Source of the DNA: Peronospora farinosa
Taxonomy: Eukaryota; Oomycota; Peronosporomycetes; Peronosporales; Peronosporaceae
Assembly (NCBI GenBank): GCA_947646735.1
Contig: CANTFK010000989.1
Location: 124,001-188,000 of the forward strand
DNA: 64,000 nucleotides
Direction of reading: 5' to 3'
The notes below the pieces were generated by a model. It saw nothing but the letters and a program-made list of their open reading frames with translations, was not told the origin of the DNA and did no database searches. The translations under genes were made by a program, and so were the position numbers. This document shows positions 23,966 through 34,140 of the stretch, piece by piece; position 1 is the stretch's first letter; every line of letters begins with the position of its first letter.

Positions 23966-24883
23966 TGTTTAATGAATCGGGCGAATGTGGTCTGCCGCGA
24001 CTACGCGGCGCTTCATTGGATTGAGGAGCGAGTGCGGATCCCCAAATCAGCTCAGGATTCCGCACTTTACATGTGCTGTGCCCGCGGCGAGGTAGCTATT
24101 TTTCACCGTTAGTGCAACTTCTCGAGCCGCTGCGGAGCCTGCTGTGGGATCAGGCGCCCATCGACCGCGCTTTCCGGCAAACATTCGTGTTCAAAACAGT
24201 GTACACTCTTTTACGTCTTTAGGAGCGAATCTGGACGATCGCTTTGCTCACGGTGGCGTTTACACATTCTACCTCATGGTGCCCTATACCACCGTATGGG
24301 CGCGATCCTTCTGGACGCCAGCCATGCAAGGAAGTTTGCCCAGCTTAACATTGCCGATAACAGCACGGCGCTTGCTAGCGGAATAAACATTCAACTTTGT
24401 ATCACCGCTTCCTTGAAGAACTCCACACGTTCCTTCACATGTATATCCCTTATGCTCAGTTGTACGAGCAAGCTCGTCATCGGATGGCAAACGATCAGGT
24501 GCGTCTGTTTTGCTGCAGTCGAACGACAGACGCAACTACAATACGCTTACGGCAAACGAAACTGGTGCGATCCTGGTGGGAGACGGACGGCAGCATCTCC
24601 GATCGTGACATTGTCGCTTGCAGCACATTCCGACATTGCACTCCTACACGCCGTTTCACTACGTGCTACTTTTCCGACGGCCGACATGCCGCTGAGGTGA
24701 CTTGAGGATGACGCGGAAGGGAGGCTGTTCCACAACACTGATGAGGATGCTGCGTGGGAGATATGGATAAGAACGCGTGTCAAAGATGTAATTCTACTCC
24801 TACATGCCGCATCGAGGGCGCCGGGACAGCATTTATTTCTGACCAGGCGGCTCTTTCAGCAATACGTCGTGGACGCGTGGGCA
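23966..24883 (+). pseudogene. Helitron Rep-helicase, N-terminal relic
   Basis: Beginning one base after the array, the plus strand reads as a decayed Helitron replication initiator in several frames. Recognisable pieces in order are the Cys/His motif C-R-D-Y-A-A-L-H-W (about 23993-24019) with a following C-C; F-T-S-L-G-A-N-L-D near 24211-24237; K-F-A-Q-L near 24331; and R-L-F-Q-Q-Y-V-V-D-A at about 24850-24880. Known Helitron Rep proteins have closely similar motifs in this order. Frameshifts and stops make it inactive. It is cut at 24884 by a TIR element and resumes at 26512. The part upstream of the Cys/His motif is missing, replaced by the SET array. Confidence 0.8.
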
Positions 24884-25343
24884 TGTGTGGTGGAGTGGGT
24901 TCTCAAAATTGTATGATGAGACCCCAAACCACTCACTGTGCCGGACTGCCTACTGTCGGAGGGGGTACACCGATGCCGCGTATGAACCTTCTCTCACCTG
25001 TTGTACCCGTCGGCTGGCGGGTTGCACTCTTCGGAGGACTTGGTGAAGATGTAGACGTCTGCCTTGAGGGAGGTAGACCTGGGGGGCCTCGAGTGGATAT
25101 GCTTCACTCGGTGGGCCGGTAGGTGGCCACTCGATCGACCTTGTCGAGAGTGGATTTAGAGCCAAATTCTTCAGGGAGCTTGTCGCCCCTGGCCTTTTCC
25201 TTCTTGTTTCAGGGGTATTAACCACCTGACCTTTACTTTGCTCCCGTACCGTGAGGTAGGGGAGGCCGCTTCCGATAGCGGGTCTTGGGAGGTGCTGCTA
25301 CTCGAACGAGCTCACAGGCCAAATATATCCTGGAGCTCTCTTC

Positions 25344-25537
25344 GCACTTGAACTTCGCTACACAACTGTCTTCGACGGGGGGCCAAAATATATCCCTTCC
25401 CGGAACAGTGAGTAACTTAGAGCAAGTTCTTCTTGGGTAACGGAGTCGTGTTACGTGGGATTCAGCTCGCACTTGAGTCTAACCACACGTCTGTCTTCAA
25501 CGGGGGGGGGGCCAAATATATCCCTTCCCCGGAACAG
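25344..25537. repeat. Direct duplication of a ~65-bp block, 125 bp apart
   Basis: The block 25344-25408 (starting GCACTTGA, ending GGAACAG) recurs at 25469-25537. The second copy has a longer G run (25500-25511) and a few substitutions. It lies inside the TIR element. Confidence 0.75.
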
Positions 25538-25720
25538 GCGTGTGGCCAGACTCGAGCTCCTTTACAGCGCGAGGAAGACTTGCCAAGTAGATCGCAAATT
25601 GAGTAGTATTTAATATAGTCCTATACTTTTAACTACTTTACTCTATTCTTGCTTGAAGCTCTGATTTCTTGCGTCGACTGGTCTGACCTTGTATTAACTG
25701 GTCAGGAGTGGCTGAACCCC

Positions 25721-25798
25721 GAGGGGCCGAGGTCGACCAATGAGGGACCAGGTCTACCAGCGAGGGACCGGGTCGACCAATGATGTAATGGGTCTACC
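25721..25798. repeat. Minisatellite block 1, ~4 copies of a 20-21-bp unit
   Basis: Imperfect tandem copies of a unit of the form GAGGGACCGGGTCGACCAAT. The same unit forms the larger block at 26105-26306, separated by ~300 bp of AT-rich DNA with hairpins. Confidence 0.8.
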
Positions 25799-25850
25799 TA
25801 TTACATAAGTAGTTATAGGATTAATACATAATTACATAAGTAGGCATAGG

Positions 25851-25936
25851 GCAGTATCCGATTAGCGGATACTGCGCGTCATTTTATTATTGGTTTATTA
25901 TTGGGGTGCCATACCCAATAATTAGCCAATAATAAA
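25851..25936. repeat. Two adjacent hairpin-forming inverted repeats
   Basis: 25851-25860 and 25866-25875 are perfect 10-bp complements (GCAGTATCCG / CGGATACTGC) with a 5-nt loop. Just downstream, 25883-25893 (TTTATTATTGG) pairs with 25926-25936, with further internal pairing of TATTATTGGG. They sit between the two minisatellite blocks. Function unknown. Confidence 0.75.
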
Positions 25937-26104
25937 TTTACTTCCATATTGAGTGGTTCCCATGAGCTAGGGAACATATTCGCACTTACTGCTAATTAAA
26001 ACTAAAACAAAATAAAACAGAGTTATATTTACGAGTTAATTAAGAGCGCTTCCTCAACGCCCTTTTAGTGTAAGACGGTAACGGGTCCTTAGCCCGTTAC
26101 AAAT

Positions 26105-26306
26105 GAGGGACCCAGGTCTACCAACGAGGGACCGGGTTGACCGATGAGGGACCCAGGTCGACCAATGAGGGATCCAGGTCGACCAATGAGGGACCGGGTC
26201 TACCGACGAGGAGCCTAGGCCTACCGATGAGGGACCCATGTCTACCGATGAGGGGTCGAGGTCGACCAATGATGGACCGGGTCGACCAATGAGGGCCATG
26301 GTCGAC
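26105..26306. repeat. Minisatellite block 2, ~10 copies of a 20-21-bp unit
   Basis: About ten imperfect tandem copies with alternating GGACCGGGT and GGACCCAGGT cores. A short minus-strand frame across it is a by-product of the repeat, with a low-complexity Pro/Ser/Trp product. Confidence 0.85.
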
Positions 26307-26511
26307 TCTCTTCGGTACCGGTTAAACAGTACCCTGGTAATGTCCTCTCCTTTGTTTTTCTTTCAAATTCTCAGCCAACGGTCGCTTCACTCCGAGGTTC
26401 CCTTTATCTCCGGTCCCTTCTCTTTGGTGCGTGTTCCCTTCTCCCTGGTCCCTGGTCCCTTGTCCCTGGCCCCTGGGTTCTTCACAATTTAGGAAACCAC
26501 TTCACCACACA

Positions 26512-27050
26512 TGCGTGGGGCATAATCGCTTGCAGTACATCGCCAACCACCAAGGCGAGCTGCGGTGCAAGTTGTACACCGGAGTGATGGACGCAATCAC
26601 CGAGGTCTATCACGACGCCGCGCAGGTTGGGCGCAAGTTGATACTCCCGTCGTCATTTGCCGGGGCGACCTCCAAATGAGCTAGCTCTACCAGGGACGCA
26701 ATAGCCCTCGTGCGCAGGTGCGGGCGACCGGACCTTTATATTACGTTCACGTGTAATCCAAACTGGCCCGAGATTACGATGGAGCTAGAACACGAACCGA
26801 CGGCGCAGAATCGGCCCGACTTTGTCGAAAGGGTTTTTCGCGTTAAGTTTAAAGAGCTCATGCGCGACCTCACCGACCGGAAAGTATTCAGGAGCGTGGT
26901 CGGCCAAGTCTGGATGATTATGCCCCAGGAGAGCGGTCTATCACATGCGCACATCCGCCTGATCCTGGATGATGCATAAAAAAGTCGCACTCTCGACGAG
27001 GTCGACTCGGCCGTGTTAGCGGATACTCGGACCACGGTATCTATGGGATG
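26512..27050 (+). pseudogene. Helitron Rep domain relic (core)
   Basis: The plus strand continues the Helitron Rep after the TIR insertion. It has N-R-L-Q-Y-I near 26526-26543, I-L-P-S-S-F near 26643, a stop near 26680, then G-R-P-D-L-Y-I-T-F-T-C-N-P-N-W-P-E-I near 26725-26778 and a degenerate S-H-A-H-I near 26940. These match the known Helitron Rep landmarks (ILPSSF, PDLFITFTCNPKWPEI and the two-His HUH region, GLPHAH). The frame is broken by at least one stop between 26640 and 26710 and another at 26977. Confidence 0.85.
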
Positions 27051-27053
27051 CAC

Positions 27054-27225
27054 ATGTGGTGGAGCGGGGTTCACAAAATTTCTGATGTGATCCCAACTCT
27101 CCACTGGCGCCCATACAAACGACTATCGGAGGGGGTACTCCGTTTCCGTCCAACCTTCCTTCCTCACCTTGTGTACCCGTCGGTAGGGCGGGTAGCACTC
27201 TTCTCGGTGGACTTGAGTCGATGCT
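27054..27225. repeat. Element end homologous to the left end of the 24884 TIR element
   Basis: About 170 bp from 27054 resembles 24886-25060: the terminal TGTGGTGGAG, a GGAGGGGGTAC core and a TGTACCCGTCGG core occur in the same order and spacing. A matching right-hand inverted end was not found. It borders the copia relic on its left. Confidence 0.55.
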
Positions 27226-28140
27226 GAACTTAATCGTGTTTGGGATAGGTTGGAGCGAGACGTCTTGTCGAACCGTAGTTCTCGTGTCTGTGAACTTGGT
27301 CTTAATATTGAACTTAGCAGAGTAGTCGCGCAAGAGCTTGAGCTTAATATCAACATGCTTTCCGTTTGTAGATGCTGTTTATTGTTATTTCGTTGAAGTG
27401 TCGCCTTGTTGTCGATACGAAAAACAACATGTGTCGTAACTTGCATGCCGATCTCCATCATCAGCTCCTTGATTTTTGAATTCTCGATGCTACAAGCCGC
27501 ATCTGCTGTCGACAAAGCTACTGCAGTCTGCTTTCGGCATTCCAAACTAGCAATTACTTCATTAGCAACTGAACACCGGCGCTGATCGTTTTTCGATCCT
27601 CCATCGCCCGAAGTCCGCATCTGTATACGATAAGCCGAAAAAGAAATATGGGTACGTCGTCAGGATTCATATGAAGAAATGTCGCATGATCGTTTAACCC
27701 GCTTGGCCAGCTATCCAATCTCCCATAGCAACACCAAATAATCTTGTGAAGTTCAAATGCAATATCCAGACGCGTGCAACGCGTGAGCCATATAAGACTG
27801 CCGGCTAGCAATTGAAATTCTTTAGCTGTCGATTTCTTTGGGATCGTGGTGCATTTTGGTGGTAGTGGCGTCAGGTCATCTAAACTAATAGGATCATTAT
27901 TTCCAATTAGAGCACACTGTTTAAGTTGAAGAGGCTGTGCTTGTTGAGCATTTCAATGAATGTTTGTTTTTGGTCAATCTTGACGCTCCTGTCCTCATTG
28001 TAGAATTGCATGCGCAAGAGCTTAGACAGTACATTGAGGTCTCTAAACCCGATAATAAGCATATCCGTAGAGAAATGATCCACCACATCGGTCGTTGTAC
28101 CCGTGACAATTATGCTGTCCACGTACACGCCCACTAGTAC
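27226..28140 (-). pseudogene. Ty1/copia reverse transcriptase-RNase H relic
   Basis: Read on the minus strand from 28134, three pieces in copia order are recognisable: the RT active-site region V-G-V-Y-V-D-S-I-I-V-T-G, where the usual YVDD has become Y-V-D-S; a later A-G-S-L-I-W-L-T-R-C-T-R-L-D-I-A-F block (about 27805-27755); and an RNase H-like block with A-L-S-T-A-D-A-A (near 27505). Frameshifts and stops separate them. The altered active-site Asp and the broken frame make it inactive. It lies within the split Helitron, in the opposite direction. Confidence 0.75.
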
Positions 28141-28432
28141 CGTCTCAAGCCCAACCAGTTGGAGCTTTAAGTTAACAGTGGTATTGCCACCAAGGCCCCA
28201 GATTCTTCATACCCTTCTTCAACTCCTTTCGTGGTGTCATGATCTACATCATTACATATCACATGCAGATTGGCACAAATGCATTTCTATACATCTCATT
28301 AATGTATTTCTATGCATCTCATTCTAGGTTTATCCCTCACGGGAATACTACACATTCTTTCTTCTATCTAGAGTTCTCTGCCAACTGGTTCTAAGCCCAA
28401 GACCACTTCCCGAAATTTACAGGAAGAACATC
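28141..28432. other. No gene seen
   Basis: AT-rich DNA with short repeats of a CATCTCATT type at 28286-28324. Just before the next ORF, 28379-28397 loosely resembles a primer-binding-site region (CCAACTGGTTCTAAGCCC), which could mark a retroelement 5' end. This is weak. Confidence 0.4.
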
Positions 28433-28931
28433 ATGGACCCGCTGGTCGATGACGATGACGCTCCTGTGCCAGAGAGTCATCTCACTTATTCCAGCTCTTT
28501 CTCATCAGATACTTCCTTTATGGGTCTCACATCAGCGAGCCAAGAGAACACCTCTTCCACACTCGCAGGCTCAATGGCCCTCACTGAAGCAGCGTCAGTA
28601 ATGATGGTTCAAGCGCAATTGCTTCAAACAATTGAGCTTGCATCTGTTCCACAAATGCAACAGCTTCTCATGAACACAACAAACGCGTTTCTTGAAGCCA
28701 GCGCCATAATTGCTATTTGCACTCGTAATGCAAGCCACGTTAGTCAATGAACAAGATGTGTCTGGAGAAGACAATTCTTCAACAATTTTCACTGCAACTC
28801 CAATCCAAGTTGGCATCCTCACTCATTCCAATTTGGGGCTCCTTAACCTACTACAAACATTTCAGCAGGACGCCGCGACAGTCCGAAAGCAGCAAAATGC
28901 ACTCCAAGATACAGTAAATCTACCTTATTGA
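28433..28931 (+). pseudogene. Unrecognised low-complexity ORF pair, possible retroelement ORF1
   Basis: An ATG frame of 105 codons (28433-28750, rich in Ser, Thr, Ala, Met and Gln, starting with an acidic run) overlaps a second frame (28710-28931). The two together read like one ~160-residue protein with a frameshift near 28710-28750. No known domain is recognised. A retrotransposon gag-like origin is possible because of the element-rich surroundings and the primer-site-like motif upstream. It could also be chance. Confidence 0.3.
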
Positions 28932-29559
28932 ATACCTCGCCAACCAACGCATCTTGTTTACTACAAAACTTGACAGAAAGAACCGCTGAGGTGACTGCAG
29001 CAAGTACATTATTGGCTTAACGTACACGAGCACAACAGAACAAATTGAGGGGGACGAGTAACATAGTGAAACGGTACTTTACAACTGCCGCGCAGAGCAC
29101 CAAGTAGTCGCATAGCGATTTTATCAAGATATTACTCGCCTGTCCACCGAGTCTTGCGCTCATCTTCTAAAGTAACGCAAGCACGATGACATCTTCGTCG
29201 TTTTTAGGCTCGGGGGCTGACAAATTCGTTTCCATCGCTCTTCTTTCGTGAGAGCGGCTTGAATCTTGGAAGTGCACATTTGTTACACCGACGACAAGGT
29301 TTGCAGAACTTGGACTCTTAACCTGTAGAATGCAAGGTCTGCCGCGCAGGCTGGAAAAATGAAAAAGTAATACATATCTGTGTTGTAAGTCTGATGTTAA
29401 CTACCTTCCTAAAATCGTTCCTTGATTTCCTAGTAGTCGCTCGTATCCCTTCAAATATGCATCTTAGATGCCTCTTTCGATGAGGCGCACCTACAACTAT
29501 AAGGAAGGATACCAATAGACTTCCAACAATCGTGACATTCAAACCCTCAAATTTTAGCG
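28932..29559. other. No gene seen
   Basis: No frame of convincing length or similarity. The stretch probably holds decayed mobile-element DNA, since it lies between Helitron pieces. Confidence 0.5.
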
Positions 29560-30590
29560 CTTACCTTAGGGTTGTGCGGTCTTACGATTAAGAAAACGGC
29601 CGTAATTTTCTTTGTCGACAGCCAGGGAGGAACAGGAAAGACTAAGACCCTCATGCGAATTCGGCGCGTTGTCGAAGGAAATCGCTCTTGCAGTAGCATC
29701 CTTCGGCATCGCGGCGTTGCTGTCGAGCAAGAACATACGGCGCACTCGAAGATGAAGATAAAATGATACCTATAGACGGATGTGCACGTCTGGTGCTTGC
29801 GAAAAAACATGCGAATCGCCTACGCAAAGCCAATCACAGACCTCGGAACATAACGTTTGCGGATTGGCTGCTTGCCATGGCGATGACCGGATGAAGAATC
29901 TTGACGAAGACCGCATACGCTGCCCTGCCGCAATGGTGATGCGCACTTACACTTTCGACGGATGGATAAATGCCATTTATAACAGCGTTTAGAATGCTGG
30001 AATGATCCGCGAGTGTACTTCAGCCTACGGGCCGTCCTTGTCGCCCGCAGCGAAAACGTTGCGTAGAACAACACGGTGGTCCTTAACATGGTTCCTAGCA
30101 AAATCTATGAGCTCCTTAGCGCCGACAAGGTTGATGACGAGGGGGGCGCCAATGTAATTCCAACGGAGTTTTATTTAGCCCACTCGACGTCAATGGCTGG
30201 CCGCCACATCGCCTGCAGCATAAGGTTCGCTCATACATCATGCTCTTACGAATTTGGATGCATCGACCGGCCTGTACAATGGAACCCGTCTTATCGTACG
30301 GCGGTGTGATCAAAGCTGTTTTGACTGGAGCTTAAGCCGGATACGTGTGCTTCATTCCACGGATCGCGTTAATTTTCGAGCAATCACGCCTTCCATACAC
30401 CGTCCGGCAGAAGAAGATCCCCGTGCGCTTGGCGATCGCAACGACAATAAATAAGTCCCAGGGACAGACGCTACAGAGGGTCGGCATAAGTCTTGCAAAG
30501 GACGTGTTCTCGGATGGGCAATTGTACGTTGCCTTCTCACGTGCGTCGGCACCTCAGACCGTGTAGATACCTAGAAATAGACTCCGCGAT
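29560..30590 (+). pseudogene. Helitron PIF1-type helicase relic
   Basis: The plus strand reads, with several frameshifts, as the C-terminal helicase of a Helitron. It has the Walker A region F-F-V-D-S-Q-G-G-T-G-K-T (about 29610-29645), A-V-A-S-F-G-I-A-A-L-L and G-R/E-H-T-A-H-S near 29690-29750, L-L-S-A-D-K-V-D-D-E near 30114-30140, P-P-H-R-L / M-L-L-R near 30200-30250, N-G-T-R-L-I-V near 30275, and the closing T-T-I-N-K-S-Q-G-Q-T-L and G-Q-L-Y-V-A-F-S-R-A motifs at 30440-30545. These last two are motifs V and VI of the PIF1/Helitron helicases. At least five frame changes or stops show it is dead. It continues the element begun at 23966; about 400 codons between 27050 and 29560 are missing or replaced. 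Confidence 0.85.
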
Positions 30591-31429
30591 GCGTCGGCTG
30601 ATGCGCAATGTTGTATATAGCGAAGCGTTGCGTCATAGATGAATATATACACTAAATAAACAGATTCGCGCACCTTGTCCGTCGGAGCGACTGGTACACA
30701 CGCTAATCTATATAATAATACTTTGTTGTGCGTCTGTCCGTTTGATCATTTTCCAGCATTCGGATTGGCTAGTGTTGCATTATTCGCTAATTTTGGATTG
30801 GCTGATTTTGCATTTTGTACTATTATTACGTGAGCAGATTTCCATAACAGAATATATAGTCCATCCAGAGTGTTTGTATCCCGTGCTTTTTTATACAATA
30901 CATCGACGAAACGATGGGTACACATCATCCTCCATACCCATCATTACATATTGATCTATCAAACACAGCATGTAATTGAAATATAATATAAGGTACATGC
31001 TTTGATTCGTGTCCAAAAATAGGCTTATTACTCAAATAAAATTTACTAAAATGTTAGCAGAAGCAAGCGTTGTCAACAGATTGAATTGAGTTTAGTTACA
31101 ATAAGCGAAGTGACTCAAATGAAATGCATCATACATATAGATTACCAATGTCAATCGGATATTAAAAAGTAAAAAGATAAGTAAGAAGATCAAAGGCAGC
31201 CTTCGTTTACTGTTTTTGTCGGAATGATGGGTATACATTGACCTGCGAAACGACAATTTTACATTGACGGGCCGTCGACAGGTACATTTTGACTTTCGTA
31301 CACCTTCACTTCATAGTTAGCAATTATCTGACTCACCCACAACCAATCGTCTAACGCGAAAGCTGAGCGGATGCATCATACTTTAATAAACATGTTGCGC
31401 TTGATGATATTTGGTTTGTGGCTGCCGCA
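30591..31429. other. AT-rich DNA, possible Helitron 3' end
   Basis: No gene is seen. A CTAA at 30701-30704 followed by T would fit a Helitron CTRR-T end, but no convincing hairpin was found just upstream, so the boundary is uncertain. From 30740 the sequence is AT-rich with scattered TTGGATTGGCT motifs (30761, 30793). Confidence 0.4.
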
Positions 31430-32968
31430 GAGCCTCTGGAATGATGCAGCCGATTAAGCGACCTACATTCTCAAGCGAAGCCCGACTCGGAGTAACGAGG
31501 AACGAGTGTTCCCTACCGAGGTGCTAACGGGTGTCAAGCCTAAATTGACTGATATAGTTATTTTTGCTCTCCTTGTACCGCTCTTCGGACACCGAAACAC
31601 AAGACACTTGGCAGACGCGGAGTGGATAAATTAATAATCGGCGAGAGCGACGAAGCCAAGGGAACCGTGTTTTGTTTACGAAGGACCGCGTGGCACGCAC
31701 AGCACAGATCGTTCAAAATATCAAAACACTGAGAGAGGAAGCTAACGCGCAGCTCATTCGCCAAGCAGGCGAGGAAGCTGAACCAATGGAAAAGACAACT
31801 GGGGTCAAGAAACAGACTCGATGAGTCGGTTAAAAGGTCATCACATATGCAAAACAGCTCGAATGAAACCAACGAGGCATTACATAAGTCAATAGTGTCA
31901 ACAAGGAGGCACGGCAAGAAATGCATGTGCTCCTTGACGATAACACTTTAGCGTTATCAGAAGCGTCGACCTGTGACCGACCTATTGGGGTGTCATAGAC
32001 GATATGGATGCTAAAAGCGTAGCGAAGCTTAGCACTTTGTGGATGAGCGATTATCGATCACACGTAAATTCCGTGACGCAATGGCAAGCGCACAGGACAA
32101 GCAAAAACAATATGCGGACTAACATGGTCGCAAAAACAATGAACACTTTAGTGTGGGGGACAAAGTGCTATTAAGTACTGCTACCTTACCTAAAAATGCA
32201 GTTTCTGTACTACCTGGTGGTACTACTAAGCTATTTCCCCGGTTCATTAAGCCATTTACGGTAACCGGGGAGGTTGGAGACCTATATTATAGGCTTACTC
32301 TCCCACCGTGTATGAAAATGCACCCCGTATTTTACGTGGGTAATCTGAAACGGTATGTGGATCCACAAGAGATCACATATCCACATCGGTCTAACGAGAC
32401 CGATGGTGACGTCGACTGTTAGTCGAGCGTCATTGCCGATCAGGAGACGAGGAAGCCAATAGGCTCCCCGTATACGAGGGAGACGACAGAGGACTCGGTG
32501 ATCGAGGAGGAATCTTTATTTGACGCGGGTCTCTCATCACCAGTCTCTACAAAATGTCCAAACGAAATTTTAGGCGATCACACTTCTGACGATCCCTCGT
32601 ATTCACAGCGTATATATCCGAGGTCAGTCGCGAGGCTTGACTCGAAAGATTCGCCACCTCTTTCTTCAGCGCAGCGATCTCCGCCTGCGACTGAACGACA
32701 GCAGGATAGGCAGCCGCGAATAGTTGGACGTCATTGCCGCTCCTATCGGACGCCACCTGTGCTGGTGGATCTGGGTGGGAACACACGCTTCCTTGTTGTA
32801 AGGTTGTTGGCCCACCGCTATGTGAAGCAAAAGCTTCAGATCATTGTCCAGTGGAAGGGATACCCGAAGAGATTCGACTCTTGGGAACCGGTCGACGCGT
32901 TGCGTGTCGATGTGCCTGGGCTGGTGGATGCTTACGAGCAGAAGCAACAGCTGCATTCGCTCTGCTAG
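31430..32968 (+). pseudogene. Ty3/gypsy chromovirus pol 3' part, copy A
   Basis: The 3' end of a chromovirus polyprotein in broken frames. From about 32150 the frame reads as integrase C-terminal domain (V-L-L-S-T-A-T-L-P region, a P-R-F-I-K-P-F-T module in place of the GPF/Y motif, then the H-P-V-F-Y-V-G-N-L-K-R-Y stretch at about 32322-32355) and stops at 32420-32422. A frame from 32498 to 32968 ends in a chromodomain: F-L-V-V-R-L-L, then V-Q-W-K-G-Y-P and D-S-W-E-P-V near 32845-32900. Chromodomains at the end of pol target integration to marked chromatin in this retrotransposon group. The upstream part (31430-32150) is more decayed. Homologous to 49750-50800. Confidence 0.75.
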
Positions 32969-33882
32969 GTCCTGATGAACTAGCAGGGGCAGCGTAGCGA
33001 AAAGGAGTTGGAGGTATGTTATCACCCAATATCTTCCTCGCACGCGTCATAGCGAAGCTTATTCGCTTCGACCACTGTTTCACTGCATCTATATGCGGTG
33101 TAACACGGCGCAGGATCTCTGCCTCGTATCTTCGGCTGTTTCGTTAAAACGCAACACGACGGGGATAGGGAAAGCATCAACTAGTGCTTTGCCATGTCTT
33201 TTCCACGATGGATAGACGCAAAAAAGTTTATTAGCGTCAATTGTGGCACGCCTTAAAAGCGTCGCACTATTACCACTCGAGCGTGACTACTCGGATGGTG
33301 GTGGCATCTCTGGCAAACCATCACTCACGTAGCCGCCCTCGCGACGGCGTGCTAGTGAGGCTTACTGTGAAGTAGAAGGGGCTTTTTGGTCACCCTCGCC
33401 TGAGTCTGACTCCTCATTATGAATTGCCAAGACATCAGATGTAGGGTTGACAGAGAAGGACGATTTAGAATCGCCGACCTGCTGTTGAGTCGCGGCTGTT
33501 TCTTTCGAAAAAGCGTGCTCAGTTGTGGTCGCTGCGCTCGTTGGCGCAGATGACTCTCGCTGTCAGGAAGCATAGAAGCTTCCTGAAGGTTAAGTGTCCT
33601 TAAGGATGGGGACAAATGTCCCATGAGAGCACTGTGCTCATCACGACTTTAGGGTGATGGCAATGGTATGCTTTCATTGTAGTCTACAATAAGAGAAGGG
33701 TCTTCATCCGCACCATAATGGGATGGACCAGTGTTCTTTGCTGACAAGCTGACATTAGATGTCGGCGTTGTCACAAAGACACTTAGCGACGGCTGCGAGT
33801 TATCGCGGCGCGTACGCTTTGTGCCGGTCTGCATGAGCGCCTTTGCAGGCAATCCATCGTTCTTACCACGTTTTGGTGGCAT
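32547..33882 (-). pseudogene. Antisense ORF (aORF) of chromovirus copy A, decayed
   Basis: Opposite to and beyond the pol 3' end runs a frame homologous to the 471-codon antisense ORF of copy B. It begins at ATG 33882 with M-P-P-K-R-G-K and shares the K-R-T-R-R, D-E-D-P-S-L-I-V-D-Y-N-E and P-L-P-S-P stretches, then stops at 33649. Further homologous pieces continue in other frames down to about 32547, including an A-Y-P-A-V-V-Q-S-Q-A coiled-coil start. This copy keeps the ATG at the family start where copies B and C have ATT. Confidence 0.65.
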
Positions 33883-33937
33883 CTTTTTGCTTTCGATGTT
33901 TTACAAAAAAGTAGAATAGTCTTAACGAGGGGGATGG

Positions 33938-34140
33938 TGTAACGGGCTAAAAGTTACACGGTTCGTAAAGTATCGAATACTTAATGGGCAGGCCTAAAAG
34001 GGTACGAGATACTTTAGGCCTGCCACTTGGGTGTGGCACACCAATGTGACCCACGCTCACAAACGCGCAGGAGCGAGAAACACTCAGGAGTAGCGATAGC
34101 GCCACAGACGCTATCGTGAACCCAATTTGTATGTTAGGGC
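33938..34140 (+). mobile_element. 3' LTR of chromovirus copy A (truncated)
   Basis: After a purine-rich GAGGGGGATGG the sequence starts TGTAAC and follows the LTR of copy B (motif CACTTGGGTG, then CAATGTGA). Similarity is lost at about 34140, so only the first ~200 bp of a ~600-bp LTR remain. Confidence 0.65.

Larger units (their letters stand above)
24884..26511. mobile_element. 1.63-kb terminal-inverted-repeat element inserted in the Helitron
   Basis: The left end (TGTGTGGTGGAGTGG...) and the reverse complement of the right end (TGTGTGGTGAAGTGG...) match over about 28 bp with a few differences. The flanks carry an imperfect 10-11-bp direct repeat (GCGTGGGCA before, TGCGTGGGGCA after). This fits a target duplication of the length known for Mutator-like elements. 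The insertion separates two parts of the Helitron Rep frame that belong together. No transposase is recognisable inside, so it is a non-autonomous element. The interior holds a 65-bp tandem duplication, two minisatellite blocks and two hairpins. Confidence 0.65.

Noticed and set aside
26054..26299. 81-codon minus frame with Ser/Trp/Pro repeats
   Set aside because: Product of the 20-21-bp minisatellite; no independent coding evidence.
30701..30720. Definite Helitron 3' terminus
   Set aside because: CTAA-T is present but no clear hairpin precedes it within ~15 bp, so the end is only mentioned as possible.
31558..31926. 122-codon minus frame, Leu/Cys-rich
   Set aside because: Opposite to the chromovirus relic and without similarity to known proteins; likely chance.
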